Source of the DNA: Oopsacas minuta | Taxonomy: Eukaryota > Porifera > Hexactinellida > Lyssacinosida > Leucopsacidae | Reading direction: 5' to 3' | DNA length: 64,000 nt | Assembly: GCA_024704765.1 (NCBI GenBank) | Contig: JAKMXF010000221.1 | Coordinates: 620,001-684,000, forward strand | Shown: positions 20,814 to 33,300 of the stretch, in pieces | How positions within the stretch are numbered: the first letter of the stretch is position 1 | Layout: every line of letters starts with the position of its first letter | Translations under genes and position numbers: made by a program | The notes under the pieces: generated by a model | Database searches by the model: none | The model's input: the letters and a program-made list of their open reading frames with translations, nothing else | Told to the model about the DNA's origin: nothing

Positions 20814-21438
20814 AAAATTTAGTACCTTAGACCCCTTCCTCTTGTATACTACCTTTGAATAGAGCTACACATGAATATTTACAAACCAACCAATAAACAT
20901 ACATTCTAATTTAACAATGAATTCCACATGTATCCGATATAACTGATTGGCTGAAGGAATAAGAGGGAAATATAGTATGCTTATATACAGAATTATCTCA
21001 TAGTTTGTATTTTCAATTTAGGGAATTTTGTTTTTTGTTTTTAACAACTTAAAGGGTAAGTTTTCGTGACTGGTTTGAAAATATATTTAGTCAGACCGTA
21101 TATGAAATTATGAAATATGAAATTATGAAATATTTAATTATGATAAGTTTGAAAATGATTGTTAGATATTTTCGTGGTTCACCAGTGATCCCTGCATGGC
21201 ATTTATAGGAGTAAATAATCGCCTGGAATTGATACTTATGGATGTAAAACTTTGAAATCAGGGAAATTATTGTAAGGGATTGGCAAGTATCATGGGTCCA
21301 ATCTTTTTAAAATTATACGAAAAAACCTCAAATCACCGTCTGTGCCGACTTAAATTTTACCAAATGAATTTTAGTGGATTATAGAGACTATATTATTCTA
21401 CTAAAAATATGTATACCACCGTACTATGATTAAAATAT
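20814..21438. other. Intergenic between actin-like and TMEM165 genes
   Basis: AT-rich; it includes a short GAAATTATGAAATAT tandem near 21105-21135. Nothing else supportable was seen. Confidence 0.45.
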
Positions 21439-22557
21439 CTAGAAACAACTTGTTTTGTTAACACAAGCTGGTCCTCTTTCATCATATTCTTGTTTAACTA
21501 TCCAGTGAGAATGGAAAGAACTGAGCGATGCTAGAATTGAACCACCAATCCATGTGGAATATTGCCTCTCGGGTGGAGCTATTACCTTAACAATAATACT
21601 CCAAGGGGCTAGAGCCCCTATTTCTTTCTGTATACGATCTTGAAATCCTGGGAACATCGTGCTACCGCCTGATAGGAGAATGTTTGCGTAGAGATCTTTC
21701 CTCACATCTATATCACAAGCGGTTATAGCGTTGTAAACAAACTTGTGTACTCCTTCCATTTCCCTATCTAGCAAGGAGGGACGGAAAAGTGTTTCTGTAC
21801 ACCGGAACCTTTCATCCCCCATCGTGAATACCTGACCGTCTGGGAGTTCATACACTCTCTCGATATCAGAGCATGAGTTAGCCATTATCATTTCTTGGTC
21901 AAAATCGGTAGCCACATACCCCAATTTCTCCTTCAAGTCCCGGATGATTTCCCGTTCAGCACTTGTAGTGAATGAATATCCTCGTTCAGTTAAGATATTC
22001 ATTAAGTATTCGTTTAAGTCAGATCCAGCGAGCTCTTTCCGTTGTATTGCATTCGAAAATGTGTACCCTTGATAAATGGGAAGTGTATGACTTACTCCCT
22101 CCCCAATGTCTAGCACCATGGCAGAACTTCTGCCTGAAGCGTAAACAGCGAGGACTCCTGGTATTTGAAAGTATGTACACGGGCAATTGAAAGTTTCAAA
22201 CATTATTTGCATCATTTTTTCCCGATTCGCTTTGGGGTTCATTGGTTGTTCAGTGAGAAGGACAGCATGATCCTCTGGAGCGACACACAGTTCATTATAG
22301 AAAGTATGATGCCAAATCTTTTCCATATCATCAAAGTTTGTAACTATTCCTCGTTGCATTGGATAGGTTAGTGAGAGGATACCGCGTTTTACTTGTGCCT
22401 CATCTCCAACATAGCTTGATTTTTTTCCCATACCAACTAATGAAGCTTCAAGGTATGGATTTCCGACCATGGATGGAAATACAGCTCGTGGCGCGTCATC
22501 TCCTGCAAATCCTGCCTTACACATGGCAGTACCATTGTCGATAACCAAAGCCTGCAT
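21439..22557 (-). CDS. Divergent, non-canonical actin, 372 aa
   Basis: An intronless full-length actin fold: the phosphate loops, the GDEAQ segment and [10 protein letters not shown] are all present. It is far from conventional actin. It starts MQALVIDNG, lacking the acidic N-terminus, and ends NKTSCF rather than the usual HRKCF. Substitutions at functional positions include H73 to R (residue 69 here), Q137 to P (residue 133), S155 to I with D157 to E, and S14-G15 to TA in the first phosphate loop. The DNase-binding loop reads [12 protein letters not shown]. In conventional actin Q137 positions the hydrolytic water and H73 tunes phosphate release. Such changes predict altered or absent ATP hydrolysis and unusual polymerisation. 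It could be a testis- or cell-type-specific actin or a retrocopy; the open frame argues for function. Confidence 0.9.
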   Translation of the reverse strand: MQALVIDNGTAMCKAGFAGDDAPRAVFPSMVGNPYLEASLVGMGKKSSYVGDEAQVKRGILSLTYPMQRGIVTNFDDMEKIWHHTFYNELCVAPEDHAVLLTEQPMNPKANREKMMQIMFETFNCPCTYFQIPGVLAVYASGRSSAMVLDIGEGVSHTLPIYQGYTFSNAIQRKELAGSDLNEYLMNILTERGYSFTTSAEREIIRDLKEKLGYVATDFDQEMIMANSCSDIERVYELPDGQVFTMGDERFRCTETLFRPSLLDREMEGVHKFVYNAITACDIDVRKDLYANILLSGGSTMFPGFQDRIQKEIGALAPWSIIVKVIAPPERQYSTWIGGSILASLSSFHSHWIVKQEYDERGPACVNKTSCF

Positions 22558-22690
22558 TTTAGCCCAAATTTAGAAAATATATATTCTAAGAAACTACCAA
22601 AAAAACTTTCATTGTATGATATTGTAATAGAAAATTAACTTTACATTAACAATTATTAGAACAGTAAGTTTTTATGAATTATAATAAACA
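22558..22690. promoter_or_regulatory. Upstream region of actin-like gene
   Basis: A short AT-rich 5' flank before the minisatellite. No clear motif was seen. Confidence 0.3.
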
Positions 22691-23046
22691 AGGTAAGTAA
22701 GATAAGATAAGTAAGATGATAAGTAAGTAAGATAAGGTAAGTAAGATAAGGTAAGTAAGATGATAAGTAAGTAAGATAAGGTAAGTAAGATAAGGTAAGT
22801 AAGATGATAAGTAAGTAAGATAAGGTAAGTAAGATAAGGTAAGTAAGATAAGGTAAGTAAGATAAGGTAAGTAAGATGAGGTAAGTAAGATAAGGTAAGT
22901 AAGATGATAAGTAAGTAAGATAAGGTAAGTGAGATAAGGTAAGTAAGATAAGGTAAGTAAGATGATAAGTAAGTAAGATAAGGTAAGTGAGATAAGGTAA
23001 GTAAGATGATAAGTAAGTAAGATAAGGTAAGTGAGATAAGGTAAGT
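22691..23046. repeat. Minisatellite rich in GTAAGT
   Basis: About 356 bp are built from GATAAGGTAAGTAA (14 bp) and a variant GATGATAAGTAAGTAA. Every unit carries GTAAGT, the optimal 5' splice-site core. It lies upstream of the minus-strand actin-like gene and downstream of the minus-strand bHLH-PAS gene. Confidence 0.95.
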
Positions 23047-23138
23047 GCTATATATTATGAGTCCAGATTAAGGTTCAGTGGACAATCTACTTAAGCAAAC
23101 TAGTTGAAAGAACTGGAGTCAAAGTATGACGGATCATT

Positions 23139-24554
23139 TTAAAAATCATAATTCTCTGGTTTTTGATTGTAGAGATGATAACAGAATTTTTGATTTTCTG
23201 GTTCTGACTTCTGACTGAACTCTGGTACAATGCTTGAATTGTCTACACGATTTAGGACACCAGTTGCTGCAAATTGATATTCCTGTAGTGAAGAAGTTGG
23301 GACATATGCAGAAATCAATTGCGGGTTTTCACAGTGAACAATTGGACCACTGTGTTTAAAACAGGCAGCTTCCATCAAATGGTCAGCGAAATAATTATGA
23401 CCTCTTCTCAGATAGAAATCTTGTCCAGCTGCAATATCGAATATAGGATTATTTATTCGCTCTGATGTATCCATTGCATTTAAATAGGATGGTATAGATA
23501 CATTTTGATCATCATGCTTTGAATATCCTTGAGAGGATACTGTATCTGGAGATATTCCTTGAAAATATATTTTATTTGGAGATATTCCTTGGAAGGATAC
23601 TGTATTTGGTGATATTCCTTGGAAGGATACTGTATTTGGTGATATTCCTTGAAAGGATACTGTATTTGGAGTAATTCGTCGTTGTTTTACCTGTTGGGCA
23701 AGTACAGACGGTTTTTGATCTAATAGAGTGGGGAGTATCTGATATTTATGATTGTGTGCTAATGATATGGGAATCATTGCTTGTTGGTGTGCTGTTGGTA
23801 TATGAGTCATTGCTCGTGTATGTGCTGTTGGTATATGAGTCATTGCTTGTGTATGTGCTGTTGGTATATGAGTCATTGCTTGTGTATGTGCTGTTGGTAT
23901 ATGAGTCATTGCTTGTGTATGTGCTGATGGTATAGGAATCATTGCTTGTGTATGTGCTGATGGTATAGGAATCATTGCTTGTTGGTGTGCTGATGGTATA
24001 TGAACTACTGCTGACTGTTGATGTGTTTGTGTTAACGGAGTACTGGATAGTCCTTTTTGTTGTGCAGCAAGCTGAAAGGGTTGAATAAAATTGTTCTGAG
24101 TACATGTGGATACTACTTTAGGTAAGATGGCGGGTTCCTGAAGCTGATAGAGAGAGATTGGTGCTGGTGGAATAATAACTCTTTGTTCTATGAAGGATTG
24201 TTGAGGAGGTAAAATAACATTATGAGTTGACGATTTAGGGATAACTACGTTCTGCTTGGGAAAAGCTCCCTGATGAGTACATGAAGGTTGTGATGACGGT
24301 GTGTTTATAGGAATAATGACATTTTGTTGTACACATGTCTCAGCTGGATTGTTGTTTAGTTCTTTTTGAGAAAATAGGGCAAATACCGGTGGAGCAATGT
24401 TTACCTCTTGTTTGAGATTTGTCTCGTGAAGAGGTAGCCCTTCTTGGAGGTGGGAAGCTAATTGTGGAATCGTATATACGGAAGGGATTGCCACTTCTTG
24501 TTCGATATGTGTAGTCAAGATGTTGGATCGGGGAATTGCAGCATTTGAATCAAG

Positions 24555-24610
<56 letters not shown>

Positions 24611-27338
24611 GAGGGGGTTGGAGTTGATATGATTTCAACTCTTGTGTCGTATTAGCAGGCAGTTTATCTTGTCGATGTGAAGCAAAATCTGTTGGAATAA
24701 CGATAGCTGATTCCGATTGTGGATATTCGTATCTTGGTATTGCATGTTGAACGTTTTCGGGTATATAGGGGCTGATAGGGATATTAGTTGTATTGTATGC
24801 AACTAAGTCATTCAGTGGGTAACTATCTGGACCTATAGGAATTTGTGGTTGTATTACTTGATCCATTGGAATTGTTGATTGATTTTGGAAACTTGGAATT
24901 TCGGGATGATGGAGATGATCTTGGATACTAAAATTTGAGATTTCCAATGGATGGCTATTAGGGATAGATCCTGTGGTATATTCTAATGCAGGTGCATTTG
25001 ATGAACAGTTATTCGTTGGTGGATACTCCCCTTTCTCTCCTAATACATGGGCAATTACTATTATGAGTTTACCTTTTTCTTCCAATTCAATTTCTGGTGA
25101 GTCGTAAAATGCTGTGCTAGACCGAAGCCATACCCAACCAGTTTTAGATTTGCTCAAATACTCACAAGTTTGTGCTTCTCCTTTCTCACACAAAACTGCA
25201 CATGCTGGTGTCATGGTATTTATGAAATCTTGATGTATAAAACTCAAAGCTGATTGTCCTTGGACTTCGTCCTGTTCAAAGCCAACGTATCTATGTGCTC
25301 GGTGATCTTGATAGAGAATTTCTAGCGTGTCAATACTAAGAAGCGTGACAAATATATGATCAGTCAAGGGTCGATCCATCCACTCGTCAACAAAAGCAAG
25401 ACTACATAGTATATGTACCAGTCCATCACTAGCATCGATGGTCCCCTGTAAATTGTATACCCGGTAGCCAGAGGTCATGGTAATTATATTTCGTGATCTC
25501 CTGGTGGGAAAACGCAACCTGCAATAGTGTAAGAAATTCTTTAATTTCTTGCTTCTAAAATTTTCCAAAGTTTCACTCAGTTGAATCAGATCATCATGGT
25601 AAGCTAGTTTGCTGAAAGGTTGTCCAATCAATTTGTAGCTTAGCGAGCCGATGAATTTGTGTGAATTTGTACTGAGGTAACATATCGTCAAATGCTGGTC
25701 CAATACTATATGGAAATTCCCGAGGAGATCCAGGAAGCTCTTGTCCGATTCTTGTGACGCATTAAGCACTGACTATAGAGAGAATTAAAATAATAAAATT
25801 ATTCTAGTACATAATGGCGATATTATTAGTGCATATTTCCAGTAATTCACGTAACGAAAGGCTTTCATGATGTATGAAAATGTAGATACTTTAAAAGTTC
25901 TATTTTTGGATAAAAGACATTTTCAGAATGGAGATAGTCATGTAATGACTACAACCTTTGATTAACTCAATATCCATAAATATTAATAAAATAAACACAA
26001 TGAATAAATAATAAATTGAAGTATAATATTGTTGGTAAAGTCTGTACGAGTTAAAGTCATTAAATAAATAAAATTGGAACCAATTGAATAATTAACACAA
26101 TTATTTATTATAATCTGTGTTGCTAGCTTGCGCTGTGCGGTTTGAGCAGAAATGAATGTCCATTTTCTTCAATCAACTTAGAAAAATCAAAACAGTTTTT
26201 ATAGAAAATGTGTAATTTTTATTCAAATAATTTTACCAAAATATACTTTAATCATAATTCAGTTCGTTCTCTCTAATTGTCCATTTGTTTATACACAAAA
26301 ATTTTGTAATCGTTATTCACCTCGAATTCTCTAATCGTGCGCATTCTCTAATTGTCTGCTTGCCAACTGGTAGACATTAGTGAAGACTCAGAGTATTTGT
26401 GAAATTTCTGGCAATATTTTTAGAAAATTTCAAATGAACGAATCCTGCCAAAAATATGAAAAAGTATTTTAGAATTTATTGATGGCAATTGTGACACAAT
26501 TTACAGCTGTCTTTCTTGAATTTATTACTTATAACAAATGATTATTTTAAAATCGCGATTAATCAGCTGTATAATAATATTCGATAATTTAATTATAAAT
26601 GCTCTCCCCATGGTATCAAAAATAATTGTCAGTCATTGCTAAAATTATTAAACGCTCTACTCACGGGAATTTATTCACTAAAATGCTATTTTTTGCTTTG
26701 TTATTCAGTTTCATAATTATTCGTTAGTTGTGTGAATTCGTTCCAATTCATTAGTTGCAATTACTTTGTTCTTTACTTAATTCTGGGAACTTATTTGGAA
26801 CTTTTGAGTTTGACATCAATTAGCTTATAATAATAATGACGATGATAATAATAATAATAATAATAGTAATAATAATAATAATAATAATAATAGTAGTATA
26901 CAACAAATCTTTACGATTCAAGAACCTTTCTACGAAACTATTAGTCAACCACCTGACGAAGAACCCGATAATACACAAGATGTCACAATCAATACCACAA
27001 TTACAACAGATTTAGAATATACTAGTTCAGAAAATTCAAATGATCATCTCTAAACCAAACATGATTACATAGCCTGTCAGCAATCAACACTTTCAGAAAC
27101 CACCATTGCTCAAATCCACTTTATATAGTAACTCCCATAAATAATATTAGTAAGCCCAGATACGATTTATCATCTTTTGTTACTCAGAAATCTAGAATGT
27201 TCCTTCAAACCTTAGACTAGCAGCAATCAGTTATATTTAGTACTATAGTTGTGTTTGTACTGATGAGCTGGATAAATAGCCGGCGAAACAAATTATGTTA
27301 TTGTCTACTACTATTAAATCTACATATACTCTTTAGTT

Positions 27339-27376
<38 letters not shown>

Positions 27377-28209
27377 AGAATTTAAGGACGCTTCCAGATT
27401 AAGTATATTCCCTCTAAAAATACAAAAACAGAACAAAAATATTATTTAAAATTTACAAATACATTTTAGTGAGTAATTTGGTCTTAGAAGTGTTTCTAGC
27501 TTTGGAATTATTTGAATTTATACGAGGGGAATTCCAAAAGTTTTGTCGTTTATATATTTGCATAATCGATATTACTTGTTGTATAGCCAAAGACAAAATA
27601 ATACACTTTACTATCTGTCATTTGTCCCCTTAAATATGTTTATGGATGAAAGGATACGAAAATTACAATAAAATAAACAGTAAACTGTCTAGAAATAAGA
27701 AATTACACAAAGATTAGCTTTGAAAATGTAAAATATCTTCGAGGCAATTACAGAGTGTTACAATCTGCCATTAATATTTTGGGAAATGTTATAATCTAAT
27801 TAAAATTTGTTTATGATATCAAATGAAAATTAATCATAATTTCACACCTTTTAAATTTATTAATATATTGTCACCTGTTATCGTTTCGAGTTTTTACCAA
27901 ACAATTATAACATATTTTAATGATTTTGGCGGGGAAAGCATTTCTAAAATTCTATAGAAATGATTTCCTAATCTTTGAAAGCGAAAACGAGAATTATTAA
28001 CAAATAATTACCTGAAAAAATCCTTTGCCTTCAGCTCCCCTCAAAGAATTGTCTTTATTGTTATTTTTCGCAGATTCCATCGTTGAAATTGAGAGACGTA
28101 GAATAGATTGAGAATCCAAAGTAGATTTGATATTATCTGGGAAAGGTAGAAGGTTGCATAACTCCGATAATTTCTGACGGAACTTATCGTGTCTTTTCAC
28201 TTTAGACAT
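23139..28209 (-). CDS. AhR-like bHLH-PAS transcription factor, 2 exons, 943 aa
   Basis: Exon 1 (28209-28012) encodes a bHLH: KRHDKFRQKLSELCNLLPFP then SQSILRLSIS, closest to the aryl hydrocarbon receptor type (LLPFP, LDxxSVLRLSVS). A 2239-bp intron joins in phase 0 to exon 2 (25772-23139), where PAS-A (FLDLLGNFHIVLDQHLTICY) and PAS-B (LTDHIFVTLLSIDTLEILYQ to GWVWLRSSTAFYD) follow. The remaining 600 residues are Gln/Pro/Ile-rich, with a polyglutamine run of about 20 (24553-24612), eight copies of an 11-residue IPTAHTQAMTH unit and five of a 10-residue GISPNTVSFQ unit. Such a tail is typical of transactivation domains. The protein would heterodimerise with an ARNT-type partner; ligand binding is unknown. 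The basic region is shorter than in vertebrate AhR. Confidence 0.88.
23525..23680. repeat. Coding tandem repeat, 30-bp unit
   Basis: Five units encode GISPNTVSFQ or variants within the bHLH-PAS C-terminal region. The last units are diverged. Confidence 0.85.
23755..24005. repeat. Coding tandem repeat, 33-bp unit
   Basis: About eight units encode the 11-residue IPTAHTQAMTH or IPSAHTQAMIP motif in the bHLH-PAS C-terminal region. Central units are almost identical, suggesting recent expansion. Confidence 0.9.
24553..24612. repeat. CAA-type trinucleotide repeat (polyglutamine)
   Basis: A pure TTG run on the plus strand encodes about 20 consecutive Gln on the minus strand. Pure codon usage suggests length polymorphism. 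Confidence 0.95.
25773..28011 (-). other. Large intron of the bHLH-PAS gene
   Basis: A 2239-bp intron, unusual in a window where most introns are 50-300 bp. It contains AAT/TAA microsatellites at about 26843-26895 and 27340-27376, and a T-box-like TTTCACACCTTTT at about 27840. No nested gene was found. Confidence 0.7.
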
Positions 28210-29197
28210 TTACGGTGGAATAATTTCTTCGAATTTTCAGTTTCGACTTTTGAATGGTTTGTTTATGCAATTGTGTGTATTTATGAAGTTTATATACCTA
28301 CTGTGAGGTTAGGTATTATTTAGGAATGTGCATAGACGCTACTAGCGCCTATATGGGCTGGAACTTGTCCAGTTTCCACCCTGGAATCTTGTCCCAGCTC
28401 AGATGAACCAATTTCTCGCCGTACTAGAGACATAGGTACAAGCCACAAGTAGGAGGTAATTATCACAGATAATTCGTCATCGTCACATTAAGTCATAATA
28501 GTATGATTATATCTGCAGAGAAAGCGTTCGATTATTCTGGTTCATTGATTGCAATTACAAAATCAACATTGGAATCACCGCGATTTCTCCAAAATAGAGC
28601 TAGTCAATAACCTTTCCCATAACGTGAATTACTAATAATAGGTTTAGAAGACTTTATGGAATATTCGATAGGAATACTTAACTTTGTAACTATTTACAAA
28701 TGGATAATCTGAATAATAATAATCGTTCTTGGAGAAGGGGAAGAGGTGGCCGAAGACGTGATGAGCAAGCATTTCTACATGAAATGCTTAGAAATGTGAA
28801 AATATAATAACGGTAGTACACATTGTAATTACAATTTATAAACATCAACCATTCACACTTTATTTCAATTTAGAGTGAAAATGGGAGCCGCCAGAGGGCT
28901 GAGAGGAGGCTGCAACAACAACAACAATAACAACAACAAACAATGTGATGTGTCTTTTTTTGCGTCTTTTGTTTAGTTTGTGTGTTGTAAATATCGTATG
29001 GAAATTAAATCGCGCCGAGTTCATCTCGAAGCGACGAGCCAAAGACTCAGATTATATTAAGTTTGAAGAATAAAATTAAATACAAAGTTTTAATAATAAA
29101 CTATTTTCAAATATTTATTTTGAATAATTTTTAAATGTTCTTACCTTCTATCAAAGGAAATTTATCTTTAGGAAATTCCTTTGCTCCAAATAGCATT
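28210..29197. other. Upstream region of bHLH-PAS gene
   Basis: No confident gene. A 35-codon Arg/Gly-rich frame at 28700-28807 (+) and a 60-codon frame at 28860-29042 (-) lack support. An AACAACAAT run lies near 28915. Confidence 0.4.
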
Positions 29198-29305
29198 TAT
29201 TTACATCCCGGTATTCTCATATTTACATCCCGGTATTCTCATATTTACATCCCGGTATTCTCATATTTACATCCCGGTATTCTCATATTTACATCCCGGT
29301 ATTCT
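29198..29305. repeat. 22-bp tandem repeat, five copies
   Basis: The unit ATTTACATCCCGGTATTCTC plus AT is repeated about five times with essentially no variation, indicating recent expansion. Confidence 0.95.
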
Positions 29306-30386
29306 TATTTGTTTGTAAAGTTATACAAATTTTCAAGTAATCAAACACAAAAAGTAACAAGTCAGACCAAGGGTTACCGATTATTTTCTTGTAGATTACG
29401 TATTCGCATTATCAATAAGGTTGTTGGTGTTCACAATATGTTACCAGTGGATGGTCCCATTCTTATTGTATAGCAAAAAGCGTAACACAGCGAGGTGTCA
29501 AATTGTCTGGAATTTTACGCTTGAACAACCCCTTAGTGTTCTTAAAATTTGGAATTTGAAGACCTGAAACCACAAATATTTATTCTTCAAATACCCTTGC
29601 GATATTTCATCATTCCAGGATTTTCAGTATTCGTATGCATTTTGTGATTAATGTTTATTTGTTTGCAAAACAAATAAAATCTTTATTTTTTCACTCTCAA
29701 GCATTTTAACCGTCTGCTTTTATTCATATTTCAGCTCCTTGACCTACCTTTTAGATCCCCGATCTTACAATGCAAACAATTGCAAGTTGAATAGTTGACA
29801 ACTTCGCATAGTATATCTTTCTGAATTTCATTTTCAATAATTTCTAGACCCGCTCAAAGGCGCCCACTTATACTTTTCTTGACACTAAGTGTATGGGGCA
29901 CACCCATTCGGATGAATTTTACTTTTAGAAAAATTATAGTATAGTTATAACATTCTATAATTACTGTATTTCTAATTCATTTGTATTATTTTATCAAATA
30001 TCCACTGCATTATTAAATTCAGTATACGCATTGTTATTCAAGTTTATCAATAAACAGGGCTTGGCTGGTATTAACAATCACAAGTTTATAACTCATATCT
30101 TCTTGAACCATAATTATTAATTTTATCAAAATACCACAGATTACGTCATAGTCTCATTTCCAGAAGTGCAACCAAAATCTGGTCCCATTTTTGAAATCTA
30201 CAGTGTCGATTTACTATATATGACAACATTTTAACATATATCTTCAGTGTAAGTACCTATTACCCCATAATCGCCATTTGGCCACACTGTGAGCTACAAA
30301 TGTCATATGAGTATGTTGTCTATGTACACACATGTGTAACTTGTGACTAAATTATGTTCTATAGCTGTTACTGATTAGCCAATTAG
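29306..30386. other. Intergenic or unannotated 5' part of the phosphatase gene
   Basis: No exon could be supported. Upstream exons of the phosphatase gene might lie here because its first recognised exon begins close to the catalytic domain. Confidence 0.35.
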
Positions 30387-33300
30387 ATGACGGGGTTGAG
30401 TGAGAGCTTCTGGAGTTCTCTGACTGAGGAGTCTGGTAACAGTATGCCAATTAGTTTGGAGGAAGAATTCTTATTGGTTGAGAAGAGCAACCATAAATGG
30501 GATGGAATGCTGGAGTTCATTCAACAACAACCTATTCAAGGTTATTTGCGATATATGCACATGAGGGTGTCTAGCCCATAACTGTCTTCGCGGGATATCC
30601 TGCTTTACCGGATATTTTAGGTCTTATGTAGATGTTTACTTACACAAATAAATTTTCACCATTTTTCATAAAATCAATATTTCAATTTTTACATATTTAC
30701 CGTTGCTAGGAACTACAGAAGTATGTGAATCAGCTGATAACCAATCTCTGATAAGATTTCCTTCACAATCTATCTGGGATAAATCACGTGTAATTCTAAC
30801 AACTGATTCTATTACTAACTTTATTAACGCTTCTTACATCACACTACCCAAAGTATGTTTATTTCCAACAGGTGTTAGAGTTAGAGTAAATTGTATACAT
30901 TTTCGAGATGTCGTTATTTATTTGAGGTTTACAAAAGGTGTGAAAATGTGATTAATCGAGAGGATTCACATCTCTTAATATTATTATCCTTCAAATTTAT
31001 ACTCAATAATTATCCTTACGACTAACCCTAAGTTTATTGACGTTCACATTTAGCCATAAATGGAACTATTCAAATATTGAAAATATTTCTTTTGACAAAA
31101 AATAGTGAAAAATTCATATTATTTGGATCTACAATTATAAATCCAGAGAAGTATTTAGAAAAGGTTCGTGGCCTGTGACCTTATTAACCTGAGTCTCCTG
31201 TGTATAGGTAGACCGCCGGTACATCCTCACAGAGTCTCCTCTTCTTAACACTATGACTAACTTCTGGTTAATGATATGGCAGAACCAAATAAATTCAATT
31301 ATCATGATGAATATATTCAATGAAAAGACTGACTCACCGACCAATCAAATTCATGCTTATATGCCTATTGGGGGTGAGAATGGAGATACAGATTCTAAGG
31401 AGTTTGGTGATTACGTCATAACTTATGATTCTAGAGAGGTTAGTTATTAACAGCTGCATTCCTTACTCATAGTTTTGTAACCAAGGAGAATTTGACTGAA
31501 TGAGGGAGTTTGATTATTGTTTGTTGTTGTCTAGAGCTATCCTAGCTTTGATGTGACACTACTACTGGTTACTGAGCAGAGCTCTGGATTGTCTCGTAAT
31601 ATTACTCACTATGCATTCCATTCTTGGACTATGGATACAGAGAATCCAACTCATTCTTCTAGGTATATATCTTAACCAATCAAATTAGATTCTCAGAGAT
31701 AGTTGTAAAGAACTCATAACCAATAGAATATCAGTCTGTATATACTGGTAAACCCTCAAATCTGATAGGTCAAGTTCTTAACATTCCATTCATATAGGTG
31801 TGAAGATATGTTGGGATTTATATTCCAATTATACTCAAGAGGACTATTCATTAAATCTGACCATTCAGTTCCCTCTCCTCCTGTTCTAGTACACTGTTCA
31901 GATGGTCTTGGTAGATCTGGCGCCTTAATTCTCCTGGAGTACTGTCTTCAAATTCTTATGCGTAACCATTCACTCAAAGATGTAAAGGTAATGCTATTTA
32001 TACGTTTGTGTTGACCTATGAGAATTGAGGGTTATAGCCAGTATATATAGACCGATATTCTATTGGTTTATTCACATTTTAACACCAATCTGATACTGTA
32101 AATTTATTTGTTAAGAGTTTACCACTTCAATCCGTCCCTGTAGATTATACTAACAGTTTTGTTAAATATACACACATTTGTTTAATAGAGCTTATCAATT
32201 TCTTCAATTTTAATTACAGGAGGATTCCCACTGAATCTAAATTTAGGATTTTCATCTGTCAAAATAGGAATTTGAGTTTTGATAATAACATTCTTTAAAC
32301 TGCAGTTGTATCCAAGGAAATTATTTGTACCCTCTAGTCCCCTATATCCCCAGGTCGCTATGACTCCCTTAGGGTGCTTGAGGTACCCTAGTGTCCTATG
32401 TGTTAGTTCCAAATAGTAACAAAACCATACACCAGCTATAGTCTTGTACCAATCCGTCTTGTCACCGTAATTAATATTTCTAGCAGCAAATGTATTGCCG
32501 AGATCTTTAATGTTAAATTTATTGCTATTTATAGTTTCTCTCGCCCAATCAGAAAACAGCCTCCAGACCAGAGGATTTGGGAATAAAGCTCGTGAATTGA
32601 TTGGCTGAGACATCACGAGGTTGTCTTGGTATTGAGCTGATAGTTTCAAATAGGCTTTAGAATTTGGCGGGAAAGTTAGTGGCGGTTCTAGGCTGACACC
32701 TCCTATATTTCCTTCTAACCAGCTGATTGATTCTTTGATTGAATCCATTGCTTTAGTTAATGCTATGTAGAAATATGTAGATAATGTGACGTCATCTTGA
32801 AAGAGTATAAATTGTGTAATACCCAACTTATCAACTTCTAACCATTGTTCTAATTGAGTCAAATGTTTATGTGACAAGTGGATCAATTTATCTCCATGTA
32901 CCCATTTAGAATTTGACACTACGTTAAGTGTTTGTAAATCAAATAATTGTGTCTTCCCTCTGTTCACAATTATAGCCAGGTTTAAGTGGCAGTTGTATGC
33001 CACATTGTTCAGCTGTGTGATTAATCTCTCTAAGGAATGTGGCTTATTTAGTGTCACAACTACAAATGTCAAATCTGAATTATCAAAATATTCCCCTTTT
33101 CTTGTATTTTGAATGTTTCTTATAGCTGTGTTGTAACCTTCACTAAACTTAGTAACGAGATTGGTGGATAGGAATGTGTGTTTGACTTTATCATATATCA
33201 TTATTTCTTTATCAGAATGTATAGTTTGGAATTCTGAACATAGAATTGAAGAGTGGCTAGTTTTGACACCAAAAATCTTTTCGTTCCAGTCTGTCTCACC

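Noticed and set aside
23746-24105. 119-codon Ser/Thr-rich frame (-) overlapping the bHLH-PAS repeats
   Set aside because: It is the alternative frame of the 33-bp coding repeat, so a shadow of the real gene.
28700-28807. 35-codon Arg/Gly-rich frame (+) starting MDNLNNNNRSWRRGRGG
   Set aside because: Too short, no splice support to a neighbour and no known homologue; could be a first exon but cannot be supported.
28860-29042. 60-codon frame (-) with a poly-Val run
   Set aside because: The run comes from an AACAACAAT microsatellite; no domain.
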